Assembly (NCBI RefSeq): GCF_022919135.1
Contig: NZ_CP095049.1
Span: forward strand, 4,840,501-4,904,500
Reading direction: 5' to 3'
Length of the DNA stretch: 64,000 nucleotides
Source: Hymenobacter cellulosivorans
GTDB lineage: Bacteria; Bacteroidota; Bacteroidia; Cytophagales; Hymenobacteraceae
In this document: positions 51,989 to 59,403 of the stretch, one piece after another
Numbering within the stretch: position 1 is the first letter of the stretch
Layout: each line of letters begins with the position of its first letter
Program-made: the position numbers and the translations under genes
The notes under the pieces: model-generated
Database searches by the model: none
Seen by the model: the letters and a program-made list of their open reading frames with translations, nothing else
Told to the model about the DNA's origin: nothing

Positions 51989-53254
51989 ATGAAAATTCTG
52001 TTTCGCAACATTCACCTCTACTTGAGCCTGGTTTCGGGTCTCATCATCGCCATTGTCTGCTTCACGGGCGGCGTGCTGGTATTTGAGAAAGAGCTGGACC
52101 AGGCCTGGCACCCCGAGCGGTTCTTCGTGACGCCGCCCACCACTCAGCAGCGCCTGCCCCTGGCCCAGCTGATTGAAGGCGTGAAGGCCACCGACCCCAA
52201 GGCCAAAATCGGCGGGGTGAAAGTGTACGCCGACCCTGCCCGCACCGTGGAAATCAGCTTGGCCGGCGGTCCGGGTGGCCCCGGTGGTAAGCCCGAAGGC
52301 GGCCGGGAAGGCAAGGCCGAAGGGGGCCGTGGCGGCCGCGCCGAGCAGGGCGGCGCTGAGCACGGCGGCAAAGGTGAAAAGGGCAAGGGAGAAAAAGGCA
52401 AAGGCGGTGGCGAAGGTGGCCGCGGGCCGGTGCTGTATGTGAACCCCTACACCGGCGCAGTGATTGACAAAGTCAACTACCGCGACACGTTTTTCTTCAC
52501 CATGATGGCCCTGCACCGCGGTATGGTGGGCGGCCCTATCGGCAAGCTCGTAGTAGGTGTCAGCACGCTGATGTTCCTCTTTATCATCGGTACCGGCATC
52601 GTGCTGTGGTGGCCGGCTACGCGCAAAATCGTGAAGCAGCGCCTGACCATCAAGTGGGACGCCAGCTTCAAGCGCCTCAACCACGATTTGCACATCGTGC
52701 TGGGTTTCTACAGCGCCCTGTTCTTGTTCGTGTTTGCCTTCACGGGCCTGGCCTGGTCGTTTGAGTGGTTCAACAACGGCATCTTCGCCGTCACCAACTC
52801 CGACCCTAAAGGCCCCGAGGCCCCCAAGTCGACCTTAACTCTGACCGGGGGTAAGCTGACGTTTGACCAAGCCTACACCGTGGCCCGGCAGCAGGTGCCC
52901 GGCGCACTGTCGTACGGCATTTCTCTGCCCAAGGACTCCACCGAAGCCGTGCGGGTGAATACGACCTCGGCCAATGCCGCCTACGAAGGCGCCACCGATG
53001 AACTGTATCTGGATCAGTACACGGGCCAGCCCCTGGGCAAGCTCAACTTCGAGGACCGCAACCTGGGCCAGCGCGTGCGGCGCACCTTCAAGCCGGTGCA
53101 CACCGGCGCCATCTTCGGCACTCCGTCGAAAATCGTAGCGGTGGTGGTGTGCCTACTGGGCGTGACCTTCCCCGTAACGGGCGTGATTATGTGGCTTAAC
53201 CGCCTGCGCAAGGGCAAGAAAAAGCAGCAGAAACAAGCCGCAGTGGCCGCCTAA
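51989..53254 (+). CDS. PepSY-associated TM protein with a charged Gly/Lys-rich insert
   Basis: The 421-residue inner-membrane protein has hydrophobic segments near 12-33, 185-205, 235-258 and 372-395. Histidines in FRNIHLYLSLVSG, ALHRGMVGG and LNHDLHIVLG match the conserved ones of the family. PepSY-like sequence VLYVNPYTGAVID lies in the periplasmic loop. Residues 93-147 are an almost pure Gly/Lys/Glu/Arg insert (GGPGGPGGKPEGG and onwards) that the paralogue at 13340 lacks. Its place behind a siderophore-type receptor points to iron release from the imported chelate. Confidence 0.83.
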   Translation: MKILFRNIHLYLSLVSGLIIAIVCFTGGVLVFEKELDQAWHPERFFVTPPTTQQRLPLAQLIEGVKATDPKAKIGGVKVYADPARTVEISLAGGPGGPGGKPEGGREGKAEGGRGGRAEQGGAEHGGKGEKGKGEKGKGGGEGGRGPVLYVNPYTGAVIDKVNYRDTFFFTMMALHRGMVGGPIGKLVVGVSTLMFLFIIGTGIVLWWPATRKIVKQRLTIKWDASFKRLNHDLHIVLGFYSALFLFVFAFTGLAWSFEWFNNGIFAVTNSDPKGPEAPKSTLTLTGGKLTFDQAYTVARQQVPGALSYGISLPKDSTEAVRVNTTSANAAYEGATDELYLDQYTGQPLGKLNFEDRNLGQRVRRTFKPVHTGAIFGTPSKIVAVVVCLLGVTFPVTGVIMWLNRLRKGKKKQQKQAAVAA

Positions 53255-53279
53255 GTCTTTTACGGTGAATCGTTTCACG

Positions 53280-53315
53280 GCAAGGCCCGGGCAAAGCAAT
53301 TTGTTCGGGCCTTGC
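53280..53315 (+). terminator. Candidate terminator after the second PepSY gene
   Basis: A 10-base stem GCAAGGCCCG / CGGGCCTTGC closes a 16-base loop. The following TCTTGG is a poor T tail. Confidence 0.5.
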
Positions 53316-53426
53316 TCTTGGCACCGGCATCTACAGCAGCTTGGGTTTTCTAAAGGAATAAGCCAAGCCTCCCGTTAGAAATCATAACGGCAACAATAAA
53401 TTCCGACGCACAAAATGCGGCGCCCC

Positions 53427-53434
53427 TATATTTG
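53427..53434 (+). promoter_or_regulatory. Candidate -7 box for the aminotransferase gene
   Basis: TATATTTG matches TAnnTTTG and ends 15 bases before the ATG at 53450, implying a very short leader. This favours the 53450 start over the in-frame TTG at 53432, which lies inside the box. Confidence 0.45.
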
Positions 53435-53449
53435 GCAAAAAACGACGTA

Positions 53450-54706
53450 ATGATGGTTTCTAAAATGGCCGGCAGCCTGATTGGCTCCGAGATTATCAAG
53501 ATTGGTAACGAGGTCAACGACATGATTCGCAAGGGCGAGGAAATCTGCAACCTCACGATCGGCGACTTCGACCCCTCAATTTACCCTATCCCGGAAGGCC
53601 TGCAAACCGAAATTGCCGCTGCCTATGCCGCCGGCCAGACGAACTACCCGCCCGCCAACGGCATGGCCGACCTGCGCACGGCCGTAGCCGACTTCACGAC
53701 CGAGCGCCTGGGCCTCACCTACTCCGTCAATGATATCCTGGTAGCCGGCGGCTCCCGCCCGCTCATCTACGCCACCTACCTGGCCCTGATTGACGCCGGC
53801 GACAAAGTGGTGTTTCCGGTGCCCTCCTGGAACAACAACCACTACTGCCACCTCTCCGGCGCCGAGCCCATCATGGTTGAAACGACGGTGGAGAATAACT
53901 TCATGCCCACCGCGGCCGAAGTAGCGCCCCACCTGAAAGGCGCCACCCTGCTGGCCCTCTGCTCCCCGCTGAATCCCACGGGCACCGTATTTTCCCGGGA
54001 AGACCTGGAGGCTATCTGCGACCTGGTTATTGCCGAAAACAAAACCCGCGCCGCCGGCGAAAAGCCGCTCTACATCATGTACGACCAGATCTACTGGATG
54101 CTGACCTTCGGCCAGACCCAGCACTACGACCCGGTCAACCTGCGGCCCGAGCTGCGCGACTACGTCATCTACATCGACGGTATTTCTAAGTGCTTTGCCG
54201 CTACCGGCGTGCGGGTGGGCTACGCCTTTGGCCCCAGCAATGTCATCGACAAGATGAAGTCCATCTTGGGCCACGTAGGGGCCTGGGCCCCCAAGGCCGA
54301 GCAGGTAGCCACGGCCAAGTACCTCAAGCAGGGGGCCGCCGTGGATGAGTTCCTGACTGGCTTCAAAGTGAAAGTCCAGCGCAGCCTCGATGCCCTGTAT
54401 AACGGCCTGCAAGACCTCAAAAAGCAGGGCTACCCCGTCGATGCCGTCGTGCCCCAGGGTGCCATCTACCTCACGGCCCAGATCAACGCCCTCGGCAAAA
54501 CGACGCCCGAGGGCAAGCTGCTGGCTACCAACAAGGACATTACCTTCTACCTCATTGCCCGGGCCCGGCTGGCGGTGGTACCCTTCGGCGCTTTCGGCAC
54601 CGACGAAACCTCAACCTGGTTCCGCATGTCCGTTGGTGGCGCTTCCCTGGAAAGCATGGAAGCCGCCCTACCCCGCCTTAAAGAAGCCCTGGACGTGCTA
54701 CAGTAG
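53450..54706 (+). CDS. PLP-dependent class I/II aminotransferase
   Basis: The ATG at 53450 gives 418 residues (a second ATG follows directly). The fold-type I core shows SRPLIYATYLAL, Asn175 in SPLNPTG, Asp212 in YIMYDQIYW, the Schiff-base Lys247 in IDGISKCFAATGVRVGY, and Arg256. The C-terminal FRMSVGGASLESMEAALPRLKEAL supplies the carboxylate-binding Arg. It resembles aspartate/aromatic-type aminotransferases of Bacteroidota; the preferred amino donor cannot be told. It is cytoplasmic, with its own promoter and terminator. Confidence 0.88.
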   Translation: MMVSKMAGSLIGSEIIKIGNEVNDMIRKGEEICNLTIGDFDPSIYPIPEGLQTEIAAAYAAGQTNYPPANGMADLRTAVADFTTERLGLTYSVNDILVAGGSRPLIYATYLALIDAGDKVVFPVPSWNNNHYCHLSGAEPIMVETTVENNFMPTAAEVAPHLKGATLLALCSPLNPTGTVFSREDLEAICDLVIAENKTRAAGEKPLYIMYDQIYWMLTFGQTQHYDPVNLRPELRDYVIYIDGISKCFAATGVRVGYAFGPSNVIDKMKSILGHVGAWAPKAEQVATAKYLKQGAAVDEFLTGFKVKVQRSLDALYNGLQDLKKQGYPVDAVVPQGAIYLTAQINALGKTTPEGKLLATNKDITFYLIARARLAVVPFGAFGTDETSTWFRMSVGGASLESMEAALPRLKEALDVLQ

Positions 54707-54805
54707 AACCGCACGGTTGTGTCTTGTCGTCGAACGACCTTCGTTGCGCACGACTAGGCGCAAGTATGCGTTTCGGCATGCCAAATAGTTGTTGACCAAA
54801 TACCC

Positions 54806-54840
54806 GTTGGGGCAAGCCAGGCCGGTTTGCCCCAACTTTT
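54806..54840 (+). terminator. Rho-independent terminator after the aminotransferase
   Basis: A 10-base stem GTTGGGGCAA / TTGCCCCAAC closes an 11-base loop and is followed by CTTTTT-like sequence. Confidence 0.75.
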
Positions 54841-54921
54841 TGCCCCTCTCTCCTCTTCCCTCCTACTGCTCCACTTGCTATAGCCAGCGCAGCGTACCGC
54901 TCAACATATCACCCCTCCGCA

Positions 54922-55581
54922 ATGAAAGCCTTTCTTTTCGACCTGAACGGAACGATGATTCACGACATGGATTATCATACCGATGCCTGGCACCACATTT
55001 TTAACCATGAGCTGGGCGGCCACTTCACCCGGGAAGAAGTGAAGCCCCAGATGTACGGCAAAAACCAGGAAGTACTAGTGCGCATGTTCGGCCCCGACCG
55101 GTTTACCGAAGCGGAAATGGCCGAGCTAGCCCTGCGCAAAGAGCAGCGCTACCAACAGCAGTTCCGGCCCCACCTGGCTTTGCTGCCCGGGCTACCGGAG
55201 TTTTTGGAACGGGCCTACCAGCTCGGCATTCCAATGGCCATCGGCTCGGCGGCTATTCCCTTTAATATCGACTTCGTGCTCGATACCCTCGGCATCCGCC
55301 ACTACTTCCAGGCCATCGTCAGCGCCGACGATGTGACGCGCAGCAAGCCCCATCCCGAGACCTTCCTCAAAGCCGCCGCCCTGCTCCAGGTGGAGCCAGC
55401 CGACTGCCTCGTCTTCGAGGATGTGCCCAAAGGTGCCGAAGCGGCTCTGAATGCCGGGATGAAAGCAGTTGTTCTCACTACTACGCACGAGCAGCACGAG
55501 TTTGCCCACCTTCCCAACATCCTGCACTTCGCCGCCGACTTTACGGCTGATGCTATTACAGCTCTCCCGCAGGCACTTTAG
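54922..55581 (+). CDS. HAD-family phosphatase / beta-phosphoglucomutase-like
   Basis: The 219-residue protein is a subfamily I HAD with a small helical cap. Motif I reads DLNGTMI (about 8-14): the nucleophile Asp is present but the second Asp, the general acid/base, is Asn. Motif II is AIGSAAI, Lys in SKPHPETF is motif III, and VFEDVPKGAEAALNAGM carries motif IV. The cap and the IGSAA and FEDVPKG segments resemble beta-phosphoglucomutases. The DxN variant occurs in related Bacteroidota proteins and may slow or change the hydrolysis step. Substrate unknown. Confidence 0.83.
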   Translation: MKAFLFDLNGTMIHDMDYHTDAWHHIFNHELGGHFTREEVKPQMYGKNQEVLVRMFGPDRFTEAEMAELALRKEQRYQQQFRPHLALLPGLPEFLERAYQLGIPMAIGSAAIPFNIDFVLDTLGIRHYFQAIVSADDVTRSKPHPETFLKAAALLQVEPADCLVFEDVPKGAEAALNAGMKAVVLTTTHEQHEFAHLPNILHFAADFTADAITALPQAL

Positions 55582-55663
55582 CGCTAATCAGCCCATCCAT
55601 CTTACCCATAATCACTGCAAGAGCAGCGCGCTTGGAAACAAAAAGCGCTTCTTATTTCACCCA

Positions 55664-55697
55664 AGAAGGCCTCCCGCACTGCTGCGGGAGGCCTTCT
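55664..55697. terminator. Terminator between convergent HAD and propeller genes
   Basis: A perfect 15-base stem AGAAGGCCTCCCGCA / TGCGGGAGGCCTTCT closes a 4-base loop. The plus-strand tail ATTTTGG is moderately T-rich. Confidence 0.75.
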
Positions 55698-55736
55698 ATT
55701 TTGGTTGCCCGGCAAGCCTGTAGCCTGTACTACCGC

Positions 55737-57083
55737 TTAACGGCTGAAGTAGTAGAGCCCATCGTGGGAAGCAAGCAGCAGGCTGCCGTCATCCCGAACA
55801 TGGAAGCCACTGATTGGCTTGGTAAAGCCCGTGCTGGCCAGAGTGTAATTGCCGGGAGTGCCCGCGTATACCCCCGGTACCAGGTTGCCATCTACCGTAA
55901 AGTAGAGCTTGTTCTGGTAGGGCGTTAGGTGGTCGACTCGGCACGTAGTATGCGTCTGGGGAGTGTAGAAGGATGTCACATTGCCCGTCAGCGTGGTCGG
56001 CGACAGCGTGGACACGTAGCCATCGTAGCCGGAAGCCACCACCAGGTTGCCCGCGTTATCAACGGTCATGTCGTAGGTGGGGCTGCTGATGTACTGGCGC
56101 GAGGTGGTCTGTTTCTGCCAGTTGTCGCCGTTATCGGTCGACTTGAATAAGGCGCTCCACTTGTCGAACACGTACAGGCTGCCGTTGGGATGCCGCGTCA
56201 GGAAGCTGTACTCCTCATAGTACTTGCCGTCCAGAAGCTGCTTGCGCCAGAAGCCGCCGTTGTTGGTGGTGCGGTAGAGGCCATCAAACGAAAAGCTGAC
56301 GAAAAGCGCGTTGTCTTCCACCAGCAGGGTGAGCGGATAGCGGTGGTCGAGGATGCCGTTGTTTATAGCCTTCCAGGTAGTGCCCTTGTCGGTGGAGGTA
56401 TAGATGCCGCTGTTCTCCAGCAGGGCATAGAGCACACCCCGGGAGTTGCATTTTAGAAATCTGACCCGGTCATTGGCCACGGGCACGGTCAGGGGCTGCC
56501 AGTTCACGCCCTGGTCGGCCGAAACATAAGGCTGGTCGTTAAACAAGGCATACAAGCCGGGGCCGCAGTTGCAGAAGCTGGTGCTTATTCCCCCCGGGGT
56601 GGCACCACAGGCGCGGCTCCACCCCGTGGGCCGCTGAGCCGTAGCCGTGAAGCTCACCGAGTCGAGCGGCGGGCACTGGCCACCCAAGCAGCTGGGGGCC
56701 GACAAGTAAAAGGTGACTTTCTGCTGGGAGGCGTTACAGCCCAGGCTCCAGCGGGTGCGCGTCAGGCCTTTGCGGTCCACGGACAGCCGATTGCCTATCG
56801 AATACGGATAGGCCGGCATCATTACGGTACCGTTGCCAACCCGCATTTTATAGGTTACCACGTAGTCCTGGGCCGTTTCGCCGGCCGCGGGCGTTACTTT
56901 CAGCACCAGGCTGTCGGGCAAGTCGGCGCCATACGGCCCCGTTTGCTTGTCACCCCGTACCATCGTTAGTTTGGCCGTTTGCGCCACGGGCGGATCCTGA
57001 GGCGAAGCTGGATCTTTTTTACAGGCTGCTACTACCAGCAGACCACTGGCCAGCAGCCAGGGAATGAATAGTTTGCTCATCAA
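55737..57083 (-). CDS. Asp-box propeller lipoprotein
   Basis: The 448-residue protein has a lipoprotein signal with lipobox VVAAC (Cys21). A beta-sandwich-like region (about 35-155) comes first, with Cys pairs in CNASQQ and CLGGQCPP. The rest is a propeller with Asp-box motifs: SADQGVNW, STDKGTTW, TTNNGGFW and STDNGDNW, as in BNR/YCF48-type proteins. No sialidase catalytic residues are recognisable, so a binding or structural role is more likely. The gene follows the 57087 gene with three bases between, so the two are co-transcribed and probably act together at the cell surface. Confidence 0.72.
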   Translation of the reverse strand: MMSKLFIPWLLASGLLVVAACKKDPASPQDPPVAQTAKLTMVRGDKQTGPYGADLPDSLVLKVTPAAGETAQDYVVTYKMRVGNGTVMMPAYPYSIGNRLSVDRKGLTRTRWSLGCNASQQKVTFYLSAPSCLGGQCPPLDSVSFTATAQRPTGWSRACGATPGGISTSFCNCGPGLYALFNDQPYVSADQGVNWQPLTVPVANDRVRFLKCNSRGVLYALLENSGIYTSTDKGTTWKAINNGILDHRYPLTLLVEDNALFVSFSFDGLYRTTNNGGFWRKQLLDGKYYEEYSFLTRHPNGSLYVFDKWSALFKSTDNGDNWQKQTTSRQYISSPTYDMTVDNAGNLVVASGYDGYVSTLSPTTLTGNVTSFYTPQTHTTCRVDHLTPYQNKLYFTVDGNLVPGVYAGTPGNYTLASTGFTKPISGFHVRDDGSLLLASHDGLYYFSR

Positions 57084-57086
57084 GGA

Positions 57087-59210
57087 TTATAGTTTGCTAA
57101 AGCGCTGATTAAGAATAGTATTCTGGCTGCTTTCGGCCCGGAGCAGGTAGATACCCGCCGGAAGGCTAGCGACGGATACGGCGTGTAGGTGCCCAGCCTG
57201 GGTCTGCTCCTGCACCAGCCGTCCTTGCCGGTCGTACACGCGCAGGCGCTGGGGCACAAAGCTGGCCGGATACTGCACCGTCAGCGTTTCGGCCGCGGGG
57301 TTGGGATATACGTGCAGCGCAGCGCGGCTTGGCGAGGCCCCCGGCAAGGCACTCAAAGTGGTCTGGCCCGGCAGGTCGCGGCGGTATACTGAGTATTCGC
57401 TCATAGCCAGCACGGTATTGTTGTCCCGGAAATAATATTCCCGCACGCCATTTATCCGCTCCTGGGGGGTGGTAATGACTTTCCAGGTCCGGCCGCCATT
57501 CTCGGTGAGGGCTAATTCCCCCTGCGTACTACCCACGTAGGCTACCGAGTCGGACGCGTAATGAATGGCAATCAAAGGAAACGACAAGCCACTGACGACG
57601 CTGGTCCAGGTAGTGCCGCCGTCGGTGGTGCGCACGATGCCACCGTAGGTGCCCACGGCCAGCCCAAACGTGGGCGTACGAAACTGGATTTTAAGCAAGT
57701 CATTGTTGACTGGTGCATCAATCTGCTCCCAGCTGTTGCCCCCGTCCGTCGTGCGGACCACTTTGCCCACCGCGCCGCAGGCGTAACCCACCTGCCGGGT
57801 AGGAAAGGCCAGCGAGGCCAGCCGGTTCTGAAAGCCAGGACCATAATAGCTCCAGGTGCGCCCCCCGTCGGTCGATTTGGCCAGGCGGGCGCTGCCGTTG
57901 ACTGAGCTGCCGGTTGTGAAAATCACCTTGCTGCTGAGCAGCAGATAGTCGGTAGCCGACAAATGCCCGACAAAGGCTCCTGCCCGGCCCGTATTGGTCT
58001 GAAAGGTTTTCCCGCCGTCGTGGGTCATGTAGAACCCGTTGTTGGTCGTCACGATGAGCCCGGTGTCCGGATCGGCAAAGTGCAGGCCATACACATCCAT
58101 ATAGGACGGCAGGGTTTGCTCATCCACCACCCAGCTCTGACCGTAGTCGGCAGTGCGCCAAAGCCCGGCCGCTTCGCCGCCAATGATGCCCTGCCCATTG
58201 CGGCCAAAAGTCATGGCATAGTTGGGCTGCAAATTAGTAGAGCTGGGGTTGTGCATCTGCCAGCTGCTGCCCCCGTCCCGGGTAATAACGATGGCCCCGT
58301 CGCTACCCACAGCGCACCCAAAACGAGCCGTTGGAAAATGCACGCCCGCCCAGGAGAAGGTGTAGTTGGAATGATACGCCGCCTGCGTGGTAGCGCCACC
58401 GTCGGTAGTTTGCCGGATAGTGGAGTAACTCGACAACAACACGCCGCGCTGGGCCGTCGGAAAATACAGGTGGTCGACTGTGTCCCAGCCCCCGGGCAGC
58501 CGCGTCCACGTAAGCCCGCCGTCGGTGGTGGCGTAGGTGCCGCCCGAGTCGGTGTTGACGTATCCTTCCAGGACCGACCGAAACATAATGGCCCGGTAGC
58601 GGCCGCCTGATACGCCGGACAGGCGCTGCCAGGAAGCCCCCGCGTCGCTGGTTTTGAACAACTCAAATCCTACAATCAGGTAGCCGACCTGGGCCGAGGG
58701 AAACGTAAGGCGACTATTATTGCCGTACGACCCGTTTGAACCGGCCGCGGGAACCTGGGTATTCTGCCAGCTCAGGCCGGCATTGGTGGTTTTGTACACG
58801 GCCCCGTTGAGGCAGTTTACGTACCCGGTGCGGGCAGAGGTAAATTGCACACCCTGAGCTATGGCCTGAGTTGGCAGATTGCCCAGGTTGGTCCAGGTAG
58901 CGCCGGCATCCTGGGTTTTGAGCAGGTTATACTCCTGAAGCACGTAGCCCGTATCGGCCGCCGTAAACCACACCGCCCGCACAGACGAGCCAAAGGCCGG
59001 ACTGGCCAGCTTGCGCCAGTTGACTCCCGAATCCGTTGTCTTGGCAATGACGGCACGGCCTGCCTGTTCGCCCACCACGTAGCCGGTCTGCTCGGAGGTG
59101 AAGTAAACGCCCGTCGCCATGATGCCCAGCGGATAGGCGGCTTGCCATTGGGCCCAGACTGGCCGGGCCACCAAACTCAGGCAAAACAACAACGCGTATA
59201 ATTTCTTCAT
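57087..59210 (-). CDS. Secreted YCF48-like propeller protein with T9SS sorting domain
   Basis: This 707-residue protein starts with a signal peptide (1-20). About thirteen Asp-box units fill residues 25-620, for example TTDSGVNW, TQDAGATW, TTNAGLSW, TSDAGASW, TTDGGLTW, TRDGGSSW, STDGGRTW and TTDGGNSW, with YCF48-type spacing such as GYVVGEQ and RAVWFTAADTGYVLQ. This suggests two consecutive propellers. The last 75 residues are a T9SS sorting domain (VYPNPAAETLTVQYPA...GIYLLRAES). It is exported to the surface. Its ligand is unknown. It is the first gene of a two-gene unit with the lipoprotein behind it. Confidence 0.78.
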   Translation of the reverse strand: MKKLYALLFCLSLVARPVWAQWQAAYPLGIMATGVYFTSEQTGYVVGEQAGRAVIAKTTDSGVNWRKLASPAFGSSVRAVWFTAADTGYVLQEYNLLKTQDAGATWTNLGNLPTQAIAQGVQFTSARTGYVNCLNGAVYKTTNAGLSWQNTQVPAAGSNGSYGNNSRLTFPSAQVGYLIVGFELFKTSDAGASWQRLSGVSGGRYRAIMFRSVLEGYVNTDSGGTYATTDGGLTWTRLPGGWDTVDHLYFPTAQRGVLLSSYSTIRQTTDGGATTQAAYHSNYTFSWAGVHFPTARFGCAVGSDGAIVITRDGGSSWQMHNPSSTNLQPNYAMTFGRNGQGIIGGEAAGLWRTADYGQSWVVDEQTLPSYMDVYGLHFADPDTGLIVTTNNGFYMTHDGGKTFQTNTGRAGAFVGHLSATDYLLLSSKVIFTTGSSVNGSARLAKSTDGGRTWSYYGPGFQNRLASLAFPTRQVGYACGAVGKVVRTTDGGNSWEQIDAPVNNDLLKIQFRTPTFGLAVGTYGGIVRTTDGGTTWTSVVSGLSFPLIAIHYASDSVAYVGSTQGELALTENGGRTWKVITTPQERINGVREYYFRDNNTVLAMSEYSVYRRDLPGQTTLSALPGASPSRAALHVYPNPAAETLTVQYPASFVPQRLRVYDRQGRLVQEQTQAGHLHAVSVASLPAGIYLLRAESSQNTILNQRFSKL

Positions 59211-59334
59211 ACAAAATGGTGCTTACTTAGTATAATTCTATTTGGGTCAGGAACGGAGCCGCTCTGACTTTCCCACAAAGCTGCTTGAATTCAGGCAGGT
59301 TTCATAGCTGCGGGCCCGAGTACCTGGGCAGAGC

Positions 59335-59365
59335 CAAAAAAGCACTGGCCGTTAGACCAGTGCTT
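59335..59365 (-). terminator. Rho-independent terminator after dnaB
   Basis: A 9-base stem AAGCACTGG / CCAGTGCTT is followed on the minus strand by TTTTTT. It lies about 40 bases beyond the dnaB stop. Confidence 0.8.
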
Positions 59366-59403
59366 GATACATTCGACCCACTTTTGGCGGTGGCACAACC
59401 GGC

